A stretch of DNA of 60,000 nucleotides from Nymphaea colorata (Eukaryota; Streptophyta; Magnoliopsida; Nymphaeales; Nymphaeaceae): assembly GCF_008831285.2 (NCBI RefSeq), contig NC_045148.1, forward strand, positions 17,913,002-17,973,001. Direction: 5' to 3'. Every line of letters begins with the position of its first letter. The stretch's first letter is position 1. The notes under the pieces were generated by a model. That model saw only the letters and a program-made list of their open reading frames with translations, did no database searches and was not told the origin of the DNA. The translations under genes and the position numbers were made by a program. Shown here one piece after another: positions 34,077 through 41,847 of this stretch.

Positions 34077-35159
34077 TTAAAGATTTACCTCGCACAACTC
34101 TTTTCCTTTAGCACATTCGGAACACTTATGTTCTGGATATTTCTGCATAAACTGGCAATATTCTCTTAGATTCTTGGCTCCCATTAATGGTCCCTTGATT
34201 GCTCTGGTCTGAGATGGTTTATCTGGTATAATTAAAGTCTCTAACCATCTTAGTATCTCTTCTTTACTTCCTTCTTTAGTCTTCAATGATAGGGAGTAGA
34301 TAATATGGCTGTTCCTTGCTTCGTACATCCATACATTTGGCTCTTGGTATTGATGCAGAAGTTCTTCGAATATTACTTGCAAATCCCTGGGTCGTTTCTT
34401 GGAAAAGAAGTCTCTCATTTCTGGTAGTAATATTTCTTCTTGTTGTTGAACTTCTGGATTCACCATTTCTTTGGTTAGTCCTATCTTGATGGCATAAATA
34501 GCTGGTATTATTCGTTCTTCGAATATTTCTGCCTGGGCAGCGTATATTCTTAGAAAAATAAGTGGGGCTTTTGTTATCTCTAGATAACGTTTAGCTGCTT
34601 TACATAACTCTGGAATCTCTTCTAGTTCTTTCGCATTGCTGGTATATACAGTATGGAGTAATCCATAACTATGTACCATTTTTACCAAGTTTGGGTCTGT
34701 ATTGGGATAAGCTATGATCTTGTTTACTCCTGGGTATGGGATAGTAGTATAACCTTTACCTGGTACTGTATTCTTTTCTCTTGGGTTTTTATTTAGGATG
34801 TCACACACTTTCTTTAGATTTCTAAGGTAGTTATTAACTATTATAGACTGGCTTTCAGTTTTTTCTTTTTGTATAGTTTCCAAATAGGTTTGGGTTTGAG
34901 GAGGTGTGAATAGACTGGTTCTTACTGGTATTATCGTTTTTTGAAATTTTTGGTTTAGGTTGGTATTTTTGAATCTTGGCTTGAAAGTGATATTTATGTC
35001 TTCTTGTTCTGTTGTTTCTATTATTTTTGGTTCAGAAATTTTTGGTTTGATTATTTCTGGGATTTTTAGCAATGGCTCTATTTGGGTTTTCCACTTTAAG
35101 AGTTCATTTATTTGGTTTTGTAGTATTGCTAATTGGGTTTGCTGTTCTTCTAGCTCCAT
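34077..35159 (-). CDS. Transactivator/viroplasmin (TAV)-like protein
   Basis: A 360-aa frame without stops, last gene of the viral genome. The central part (LEEIPELCKAAKRYLEITKA, then PLIFLRIYAAQAE and IIPAIYAIKIG) has the pattern of the caulimovirid TAV core. In that family TAV promotes reinitiation on polycistronic RNA and forms cytoplasmic virion factories. The N-terminus starts MELEEQQTQ with a short coiled coil; the C-terminus has a Cys/His-like cluster (HKCSECAKGKELC). The ATG at 35,159 is chosen; the frame stays open 22 codons further up without an ATG. It is separated from the pol stop by 275 nt, which hold an unassigned 46-codon frame (35,331-35,191). Assignment rests on position and core similarity, not a search. 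Confidence 0.75.
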   Translation of the reverse strand: MELEEQQTQLAILQNQINELLKWKTQIEPLLKIPEIIKPKISEPKIIETTEQEDINITFKPRFKNTNLNQKFQKTIIPVRTSLFTPPQTQTYLETIQKEKTESQSIIVNNYLRNLKKVCDILNKNPREKNTVPGKGYTTIPYPGVNKIIAYPNTDPNLVKMVHSYGLLHTVYTSNAKELEEIPELCKAAKRYLEITKAPLIFLRIYAAQAEIFEERIIPAIYAIKIGLTKEMVNPEVQQQEEILLPEMRDFFSKKRPRDLQVIFEELLHQYQEPNVWMYEARNSHIIYSLSLKTKEGSKEEILRWLETLIIPDKPSQTRAIKGPLMGAKNLREYCQFMQKYPEHKCSECAKGKELCEVNL

Positions 35160-35434
35160 TCTGATTAGCTGCACAAATAAACAATCGGTGTTATTGAGAG
35201 ACTTGGCTTTTACGCCGCAACTCAATCTGTGTGTGTTCTGTGATGGTTAGCTTTATCACTTTCGGAAAGTGATCATCCATCAACGGATTTGTTTTGTCTT
35301 TACCAGGAGCCGTTTGCTCTGGACTAGCCATATTCTTTTCCACTTGTAGTGGTTGATTGGTGAATATGATTACCAATGTGTGTGTGTTGTGCTAATTAGT
35401 TCTTGTATTTAGCCTCTCTTATTCGTCTGGCTTG

Positions 35435-37342
35435 TTACTTTACATTTCTGGACAAATAATCTGTATAGCAATTTTCATTAGTCCTGATTACTTCAATTTC
35501 AAAATCAAATAACTTGATATTGTTTACCAGTCTCCTTATTTCTTTTTTAACAATTGAATTTTCTATTTTAGCATTTAACCAATACTTTACCTGTGTGTTA
35601 TCTGGTCTAACTTTAAATTTTGTATAGACTACATATATTTCAAAATGTAATAGTGCATAGTATAATCCTAGCAATTCTTTTCGATTTATCTCCCATTTTA
35701 TTTCATTATCTTTGAAGCTTCGTGAGTGATATCTACAATGATATTCTTTTCCATCATCTAGATATTTATATTTTAGTACTGATCCATAACTAGATTCTGA
35801 AGCATCTGTTTCAATGATCCATATAAATGGTTTTTGTTCATTTGGAAATTCTAATTTAGGTAGTTTTGTACAAATGGTTTTTATTTGGTTTATATTTTGT
35901 TTATCTTCTTCAGTCCAGTAATATTCTCTATCTTTCTTTAATTTTTCTTGTAAAATTTTGCAATGTTTAGCTAAATGAGGAATATATTCTCTGACTTGGT
36001 TTACTAATCCTAGAAAAGACTGTAATTTTTTCTTGGTGTCTAATTCTTCTGTTTGTGCTATTTTTTGGATAATATGTGTTTGCATTTTTATTCCAGCCTT
36101 ATCTATTTCTATACCTAGAAAATCTATTTGTTTTTTACTAATAACTGCTTTATTTTTGCTTATTGCTACTCCTGCTTTGGTTGCATAGTCTATGAATTCA
36201 TTTAATAAATTATAATGGTCTTCTTGGGTATGGCTGAATAATAATATATCATCTATATAAATCACACAATTTCTTAATCCTTTAAATTGTTGATCCATAA
36301 AATTTTGAAATCTTCTTGGCGCATTTTTATATCCAAATGGTAATACGTTCCATTCATAGAATCCATTAGGTACGGTGAATGCTGTTAATTTTTTACTTTC
36401 TTCATCAAGTTTTAGGTGGTAAAATCCACTTTTACAATCGAATTTGCTAAAATACTGATATCCTGATATTTGTTTTAATTTTAATATTTTATTTGGGATA
36501 GGATAATTATATGTTTTTACTTTAGCATTTAAATTCCTGTAGTCTATGACCATCCTAGTTTTTCTTCTTTTTTGTTCGCTATGTTTATTAACAATAAACG
36601 CTGGACTACTATGTTTTGAGTTTGATTTCTGAATATAATTACCTTTTAGTAGTTCATTTATGTGTAGATCAAATTCTTTAAGGTCATCTGGTATATACTT
36701 TAATGGTGGTTGGGTTATTATACTGTCCTCTTTTATTAGTTCTATTTTTACTGTTGTTTTGTGTTTTTCCCAATATTGTAATGGGTTTTCAGAATATAGT
36801 TTGTTCAGTCTTTGTTCTATGTTTTCTAGCTCATTTATTTCATATACATTTATTGTTATGGTATTTATTTTTTCTCGTGTTAATTTTTGTGTTATTTTAC
36901 TGTCTCCTTTGATCCATACCGTTTGCTTTCGTTCGTTATTTTTTACTATGAGGGCATTTATTTTTTCTCCACAAGGTGTTGTTAATACCAAATGTTTGTC
37001 AGTTATGTTTATTGGTAGGTAACTATTTAGGAATGGTCTTCCTAATATAATGTCTTTGCTATGTAATTCAAACGCATATATTCTGTTAATTTTTATTACT
37101 TTCTTCCAGATTTGGATATTAACATTTTCTGCTTTAGAATTTATTATGGCTTTGGCTCCGTTAAATCCCCTAACTTCTAATGGATTTTCTAATTTTTCCC
37201 ATGCATTGTCTGGTAAGCAGTTCTTTTTACATAGATTTATTTGAGCTCCTGTGTCTATGTAGGCAGTGTAGTATCGATTATTATATCCTCTTGGTATGAC
37301 TTTAATTAGTATGTATATAAATTTATTCTTATTGATGTTCAT
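35435..37342 (-). CDS. Viral polymerase: aspartic protease, reverse transcriptase, RNase H
   Basis: An intact 635-aa frame. Domains in order: retropepsin (YIDTGAQINL, D30; ILGRPFL near 99-105), reverse transcriptase (residues ~220-420, with YIDDILLFS at 362-370 and FGYKNAPRRFQ at 336-346), RNase H (TDAS at 512-515, E556, D581, TDYLSR at 627-632). There is no integrase, which separates it from gypsy elements and fits Caulimoviridae. In the family this protein matures the polyprotein and copies pregenomic RNA into DNA. Its ATG overlaps the stop of the preceding small ORF as ATGA (37,342-37,339). All catalytic residues I can place are present and no stop or frameshift is seen, striking for an integrated copy. 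Confidence 0.92.
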   Translation of the reverse strand: MNINKNKFIYILIKVIPRGYNNRYYTAYIDTGAQINLCKKNCLPDNAWEKLENPLEVRGFNGAKAIINSKAENVNIQIWKKVIKINRIYAFELHSKDIILGRPFLNSYLPINITDKHLVLTTPCGEKINALIVKNNERKQTVWIKGDSKITQKLTREKINTITINVYEINELENIEQRLNKLYSENPLQYWEKHKTTVKIELIKEDSIITQPPLKYIPDDLKEFDLHINELLKGNYIQKSNSKHSSPAFIVNKHSEQKRRKTRMVIDYRNLNAKVKTYNYPIPNKILKLKQISGYQYFSKFDCKSGFYHLKLDEESKKLTAFTVPNGFYEWNVLPFGYKNAPRRFQNFMDQQFKGLRNCVIYIDDILLFSHTQEDHYNLLNEFIDYATKAGVAISKNKAVISKKQIDFLGIEIDKAGIKMQTHIIQKIAQTEELDTKKKLQSFLGLVNQVREYIPHLAKHCKILQEKLKKDREYYWTEEDKQNINQIKTICTKLPKLEFPNEQKPFIWIIETDASESSYGSVLKYKYLDDGKEYHCRYHSRSFKDNEIKWEINRKELLGLYYALLHFEIYVVYTKFKVRPDNTQVKYWLNAKIENSIVKKEIRRLVNNIKLFDFEIEVIRTNENCYTDYLSRNVK

Positions 37343-37554
37343 TCTTCTTCACTTGTTTCTTCATCACTATAAGTTCTCCTTCCAAAGGCTTGGTAAGAGG
37401 TATGTGCTATTCTTTTGTCTTTCTCATTCCAATAATTCATAAATTTCCATTCTGCTACCACTCTACCCCTTAAATATGTAAAGAATTGGCTTCTATAATC
37501 TTTAAACTTTCTTCTTATTACTCTTTTTCCTAATTTTCTTATAAATCTAAGCAC
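37339..37554 (-). CDS. Small viral ORF before pol (71 codons, no ATG start)
   Basis: Unrecognised basic frame (FIRKLGKRVIRRKF) with an acidic tail (SDEETSEEE). No ATG begins it; the frame is open up to about 37,605, so an upstream start was lost, translation begins at a non-AUG codon, or it uses the internal ATG. Its stop overlaps the pol ATG by the ATGA arrangement, which supports it as a translated part of the polycistronic set. Confidence 0.45.
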   Translation of the reverse strand: MLRFIRKLGKRVIRRKFKDYRSQFFTYLRGRVVAEWKFMNYWNEKDKRIAHTSYQAFGRRTYSDEETSEEE

Positions 37555-37627
37555 ATATATATATATATCCGGAATAGTTTTCCTAGTCTGTTTCGCACAA
37601 AATTCTTAGTTTGATTATTATAGACCC

Positions 37628-37876
37628 TTACACTTGTAGTTGAAAACATTCTGATTCTTCGTATGATATTTCTGACATTGTTTCATCTGATTTCATATTT
37701 CTTATTTCTTTCAACCATCTTTCATGTACTTTATGTATTAATTTATCAATAAATTGTTTTACTATAATCATCTTTTTCAACCAAAGAATCCATTTGTTTC
37801 GCGTAATTACTATTTGTCTTCGATCTTTCCAATTTATCAGAGTTATATATGTCAAACCTTTTCCTAGTTTTATCAT
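37628..37876 (-). CDS. Small viral ORF, 82 aa, unknown
   Basis: Starts with ATGA overlapping the stop of the 99-aa ORF (37,876-37,873). A basic, tryptophan-containing N-terminal two-thirds is followed by an acidic end (SDETMSEISYEESE). I do not recognise a family. Position between movement protein and pol has no counterpart in the caulimovirid layouts I know well. Confidence 0.55.
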   Translation of the reverse strand: MIKLGKGLTYITLINWKDRRQIVITRNKWILWLKKMIIVKQFIDKLIHKVHERWLKEIRNMKSDETMSEISYEESECFQLQV

Positions 37877-38172
37877 CCTTCCATTCTATTCATTATATTT
37901 CGCCACATTATGTCGTCGTCGTAATCATCATAATATGAATTCCCGTAGTCTGTTAAATCACTGTCATATTCACTTTCTGTGTACGCTAATTCTAATGCTA
38001 ATCTTTTCTCTTCTATCTCATCTCTAATATTATTTATGAATTTATATACCATTATATATAGTTTAAATATTTTTATAAGTTTTTCTTTTCTGAGTCTTTT
38101 TTCTTCTAATACTTTGTCTAATACATTTTTCGTATCTTGTTCAAATTTTCTTTTACTTATTTGGCTAATCAT
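37873..38172 (-). CDS. Small viral ORF, 99 aa, coiled coil, unknown
   Basis: The ATG at 38,172 overlaps the movement-protein stop by 8 nt. The N-terminal half is highly charged and heptad-rich (KRKFEQDTKNVLDKVLEEKR), probably helical; the C-terminal part is acidic and tyrosine-rich (YESDSDLTDYGNS-like, with YYDDYDDD). No recognised family. A virion-associated or assembly-helper role is conceivable from the coiled coil, but that is inference only. Confidence 0.6.
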   Translation of the reverse strand: MISQISKRKFEQDTKNVLDKVLEEKRLRKEKLIKIFKLYIMVYKFINNIRDEIEEKRLALELAYTESEYDSDLTDYGNSYYDDYDDDIMWRNIMNRMEG

Positions 38173-39379
38173 CTAAGTTTCTGGGAATTATTATACGTTT
38201 TCCTAAATGTTCAAGTTCTAGTACATTTTTCTCTATTTTAAAATTTTCATATTTATTTAACCATTTATTCCCTAGTATTATTCCTGTTAATGTATCATTT
38301 CTATGTGCTTGTACTTCAAATTCTATTTCAAACATATAGTCTGCTATTTTGATTTCTTTGCTAACTATTCCCATGCTTTTAATAATGTTTTCTTGTATAT
38401 CCTTGTACTTATGTTCGCTTGGTAATACAATGTCATTGTTTATCATGTCTGGTATGATGTAGTTATCTTCTGATCCCGTATCTATCAGTATTTTCTTGAT
38501 CATATTGTCTATGTTTCCTTTTATGTGGAATTGTCTTTGGTAGCTTGTTTCTCCTGTTGAGCTAATGCTTAATCTTTGTTTTATTATTTGTAATTCGTTT
38601 TGTCCATCTTCCAAATAGTAACGTTCGTCATCATTTATTACTGTTATTAGTTGTTTAAATGGGTTATCAATCTGTATTGTGTCGTTCGTTTTTCGTTTGG
38701 CAGACATCTTGTGCTTATTTGTTACTACATACATATTTTTACCTTTGATAGTCATTACCTTACATCCTTTTTCAAGTTTAATTCCTGATAGTTTCCAGTA
38801 TAACACTAAGCTTCTATCTATGTGTTTGTCTGTTAGGCTCATTGTATAGTTTGGTTTTACTATAAATTTAAGTTTTTTGTATATTAAGTTTCCTCTAACT
38901 TTTGCTATTATTGCTTTTTCAGCTGGGTATATTATCCTATCATCTGATAAATAGAGTTCTAAAGGTGTATTTATTCTTTCCTTAAAACATGCTTTCACTA
39001 GTATTTCTATTCCTCCGTAGTACACATATTTCATAGGATTTTTTACTTTTAATTGCTTTAGTTCCTCCTGGATACCTTGTTTACTTATTAGTGGTACTCT
39101 AGTCGTTCCTTCTGATATCCCTGCATGTTCTATGTCTATTACGTTTTCTCTTTGGTTTATTATATAATATTCTTCTGTATTTTTCTTGAGCATGGATTTT
39201 ATCACTGGTATTTTTCTTATTAGCGGGAAATCAAACAGTTTCTCTGTGCTAATATCTAGTTCTTGCTTTTCTATTTGTTTAAAGATTTTTTCATCAAATA
39301 TGACTCTCTGGATAGTGTAGTCTTCTGTTAATTCTTCTTGATATCTTATGTCTTGTGGCCTTTCTATTTTATCACTCAT
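38165..39379 (-). CDS. Viral movement protein fused to a retropepsin-like domain
   Basis: A 404-aa intact frame. The N-terminal two-thirds fits the 30K-superfamily cell-to-cell movement protein: GGIEILVKACF, then TPLELYLSDDRI, then AKVRGNLIYKKLKFIVKP and DRSLVLYWKLSG, with the conserved central D of the family. In caulimovirids such proteins modify plasmodesmata. Residues ~285-385 look like a second aspartic-protease fold: ILIDTGSEDNYI (D300) and TGIILGNKWL. Whether it is catalytic is unknown. The ATG at 39,379 overlaps the coat-protein stop by 8 nt (ATGAGTGA); the frame is open 18 codons further but the overlap pattern favours this start. Confidence 0.85.
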   Translation of the reverse strand: MSDKIERPQDIRYQEELTEDYTIQRVIFDEKIFKQIEKQELDISTEKLFDFPLIRKIPVIKSMLKKNTEEYYIINQRENVIDIEHAGISEGTTRVPLISKQGIQEELKQLKVKNPMKYVYYGGIEILVKACFKERINTPLELYLSDDRIIYPAEKAIIAKVRGNLIYKKLKFIVKPNYTMSLTDKHIDRSLVLYWKLSGIKLEKGCKVMTIKGKNMYVVTNKHKMSAKRKTNDTIQIDNPFKQLITVINDDERYYLEDGQNELQIIKQRLSISSTGETSYQRQFHIKGNIDNMIKKILIDTGSEDNYIIPDMINNDIVLPSEHKYKDIQENIIKSMGIVSKEIKIADYMFEIEFEVQAHRNDTLTGIILGNKWLNKYENFKIEKNVLELEHLGKRIIIPRNLDD

Positions 39380-40768
39380 CTGGATCACTCTCCGTTTCAT
39401 ATATTGTTTCATCTTTCGAAATATCTGTTTCACTAAGGTCTTCGATATTTATATAATCGTCTTCTATTATATTTATTAGTTTTTCTTTCATTTTTTGTCT
39501 GCAGTTTTTCGCTATATGTCCAATTTTCCCACAATTGTAGCATTTACAACTTTTAGGGTTTTTTGGATATTTATTTTTATTCTTTATATAATATCTTCTT
39601 TTTGGATACTTATTCTTATATTTCTTGTATTTTTTATAATAGTGTTTAAGTTTTTTGTATTTTTTATGTCGTTTTGTTTTATAATATGGTTTACACCCTA
39701 ACTGTGGTGTTATGTGTTCTTCACAACATTTATAAGGCGATTGTATAATGAGTTTTAGTTTTTTCGATTTTACATGTTCTTCACACATTGTTTTGAACCA
39801 TGTTCTTAAGAATTCTATTTTAGATCCTAAAGTATCTTCTTTAGGTTTATTTTCCTGAAAGGTTTTTATTACTTGTCCATAAATTACTGGTGGTAATTTT
39901 GAGAAAAACAGGTATATCTAGATTTTTCCTCAGTGGTTATGCTTGATTGGTAATAATATTTACTAAATAATTGTATATATTCTTCTAGATAGCACATATC
40001 ACATATCGTTAAGTTTAAAATATTTTGTCGTGCGGTTACTTTTATTTGATCTTCATATATTTTTTTGATGTTCGAATGTGAGAATTCTGCTTTAATTGAT
40101 CCTAGGTATTTTTCTAATATATCTAAAGGGTTTGTTGTCGTTGTTCCCTGGTTATCAGTCTCTGCTCATAAAGATTCTTTTGAAGAATTTGGTAGTTGGT
40201 CAAACCATAAGTATATGTTTCCTACAAACGAATTTTCAATATACGCTGGTACACTCTTTAATTCTATTTTGCTCTCTGTGATGTGTTTACTCATTTCTAC
40301 CTTCCATATTTGTAGTAACATTAATATATTATTAGTGTCATCTAGGTTTAGTATTCCTTGTTTCCATGCTCTTTCTTCTATCCTATTTTTTAGTCTGGAT
40401 TTCCATATTCTTTCCCATCGTTCATTTTTACTGTAGTCATCATAATGCCTATTCCTACTTGGGTTTCCTTTGTGTGTTCTTGGTCTTGATGGGTATTCTT
40501 CCTTAATCTTAATCTCTTCTTTAGGTGTTGTGTTCATGTTTATTTCCATGTCTGTAATTGGTTCTTCGTTTATTAATTCAGTATACGTTATACTGGGTTC
40601 ATAATTTTCTGTTTCTCTTTCAGTATCAGTTTCTGTTTTTTGAAGACTGTTGATTTCTAACATATTAATTTCTTCTTCGTTTATCCTATCCAGTTTTTCA
40701 TTTATTTGTTCAAACTTTTGGTCAATATTTTCGATAAGTTTTTCAAGCAAGCTTATTATTTTATCCAT
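39372..40768 (-). pseudogene. Viral coat protein (gag-like), disrupted
   Basis: Coat-protein reading of about 465 codons. The first 200 codons (40,768-40,169) have an N-terminal coiled coil (LLEKLIENIDQKFEQINEKL), an acidic stretch, then the assembly region with RIWKSRLKNRIEERAW and YLWFDQLP. A TGA at 40,168-40,166 interrupts it; the same frame then continues until a frame change near 39,900. The rest is strongly basic (KKYKKLKHYYKKYKKYK) with a CCHC zinc knuckle CYNCGKIGHIAKNC, the standard nucleic-acid-binding end of caulimovirid coat proteins, and an acidic tail. The start overlaps the preceding ORF by 13 nt. This copy cannot make a full coat protein. Confidence 0.85.
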
Positions 40769-41052
40769 TTTGTCTTCCAGATACGCTGGGCAACCTTGTA
40801 CCGACTGTGATGTATCGGCATGGCAACCTTCATATTGTCGTATCTTTTCTTTTTTTGCCTATTTTCATTATTTAGTCTTTTTATCCTTTCTAATATTGTT
40901 TCTGTATTCATTTCTTCCTCATCCAATATTAGATACATGTCATTTGGGATTAACTCTAAGAATTTTCTATCTAAGTTTGTTTCAACTATCCTATATTTTT
41001 GTCCAAATATAAATGTTCTCTTCGAGCTTGTTTTGTATTCTAATTTATTCAT
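40756..41052 (-). CDS. Small viral ORF, 98 aa, unknown
   Basis: Its ATG overlaps the ORF1 stop as ATGA (41,052-41,049). It begins MNKLEYKTSSKRTFIFGQKY and ends basic (RYKVAQRIWKTKW), with a charged helical middle. Intact, no recognised domain. Position just upstream of the coat protein would fit a transmission or virion-associated factor, but the sequence does not prove it. Confidence 0.55.
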   Translation of the reverse strand: MNKLEYKTSSKRTFIFGQKYRIVETNLDRKFLELIPNDMYLILDEEEMNTETILERIKRLNNENRQKKKRYDNMKVAMPIHHSRYKVAQRIWKTKWIK

Positions 41053-41570
41053 ATGAATGACTCTGTTATTACTCTTCCTATTACTAAATCTCGGTTGTAC
41101 ATGGCTGTCAGGTATTTTATTTCTCTTTTAACTATCTGGTCTGAAATATACAGCTTTTCTGGTTCCCTTTCTATATTCTGAAGTTCTGGTTTTTTCTGAT
41201 TTATATTTCTTATAATGTCATTTAGTTGTTTACTGATCCTTTTTTGGTTTTCTAAAACTAGTTCCAAGTCTTGTACAATTTTTTCAAATTCAGTTTTTTC
41301 CATGATTTGTGAAGTGTTTTCCCGTCCGAGGAGTGCAAACATTTCCATTCTCAAGTATGTGTTTTGTGTCCTATAATCTATCCGCTGCAGAAATTGAAAT
41401 AACCTTTGTTCTCTATATGATGTACTTGGCTCAAGACTTGCCCTTATGTGTTTCCCTCATGACATGACCATCTCACTTTCCTCGATCGGCCTCTGCCTTT
41501 GTGGGTACTCGTCTGGGGTCTTTCCCTCTTGGGTAACACATTCAGGCTTCCTCTTTTGCCAACTAATCAT
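41049..41570 (-). pseudogene. Viral ORF1, one stop codon
   Basis: About 173 codons from the first ATG after the leader. The C-terminal half is a long coiled coil (EFEKIVQDLELVLENQKRIS, then QLNDIIRNINQKKPEL). A TGA at 41,459-41,457 lies at codon 38; the partial copies at 33 kb and 32.8 kb have CGA there, so the stop is a C-to-T change at a CG site in this copy only. The frame is open for another ~23 codons before the ATG. The product is unassigned; first ORFs of solendo- and cavemoviruses are not conserved enough for me to claim homology. Confidence 0.65.
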
Positions 41571-41817
41571 ATAGGCAAACTTAGGTAAATTCAAATGATG
41601 TCAGTGACAGAAAATAAAACTACTCTACACATGCTTGAAAATCAAAATATTAACACATGCTCGCAAGGAAAACTAATACTTTATTCAATTACTGGAATGA
41701 CCATACTTACAGATAGTTCATCAACTTCTGACGAAGCTGAAGATATATGGCTGCTATTAGTCTCTGGAACAGACTCCATGAGACTTACTAGTCTAGCTCC
41801 TAGTTATAAACTACACA

Positions 41818-41830
41818 GGCTCTGATACCA
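41818..41830 (-). promoter_or_regulatory. Viral tRNA-Met primer binding site (second copy)
   Basis: Same TGGTATCAGAGCC on the - strand as at 33,573-33,585, exactly 8,245 bp away. It defines the genome length. Viral homology ends about 8 bp beyond it, at the junction with copia pol. Confidence 0.88.
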
Positions 41831-41847
41831 AACAGGGGAAAGGAAAT

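Larger units (their letters stand above)
32404..41838 (-). mobile_element. Endogenous pararetrovirus (Caulimoviridae), full genome plus rearranged ends
   Basis: The - strand from 41,838 to 33,048 holds one genome unit (primer site to primer site 8,245 bp) plus ~540 bp of terminal redundancy. The segment 32,404-32,945 is an inverted extra copy of the promoter/leader/ORF1 region. Gene order is ORF1, 98-aa ORF, coat protein, movement protein, three small ORFs, protease-RT-RNase H, TAV. There is no integrase and there are no LTRs, as expected of caulimovirids. The right end is fused to copia pol. Confidence 0.93.

Noticed and set aside
36660-37022. 120-codon + strand frame opposite viral pol, and similar frames at 40,065 and 40,650
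   Set aside because: Antisense shadows of AT-rich viral genes, consisting of hydrophobic Phe/Ser/Leu strings.
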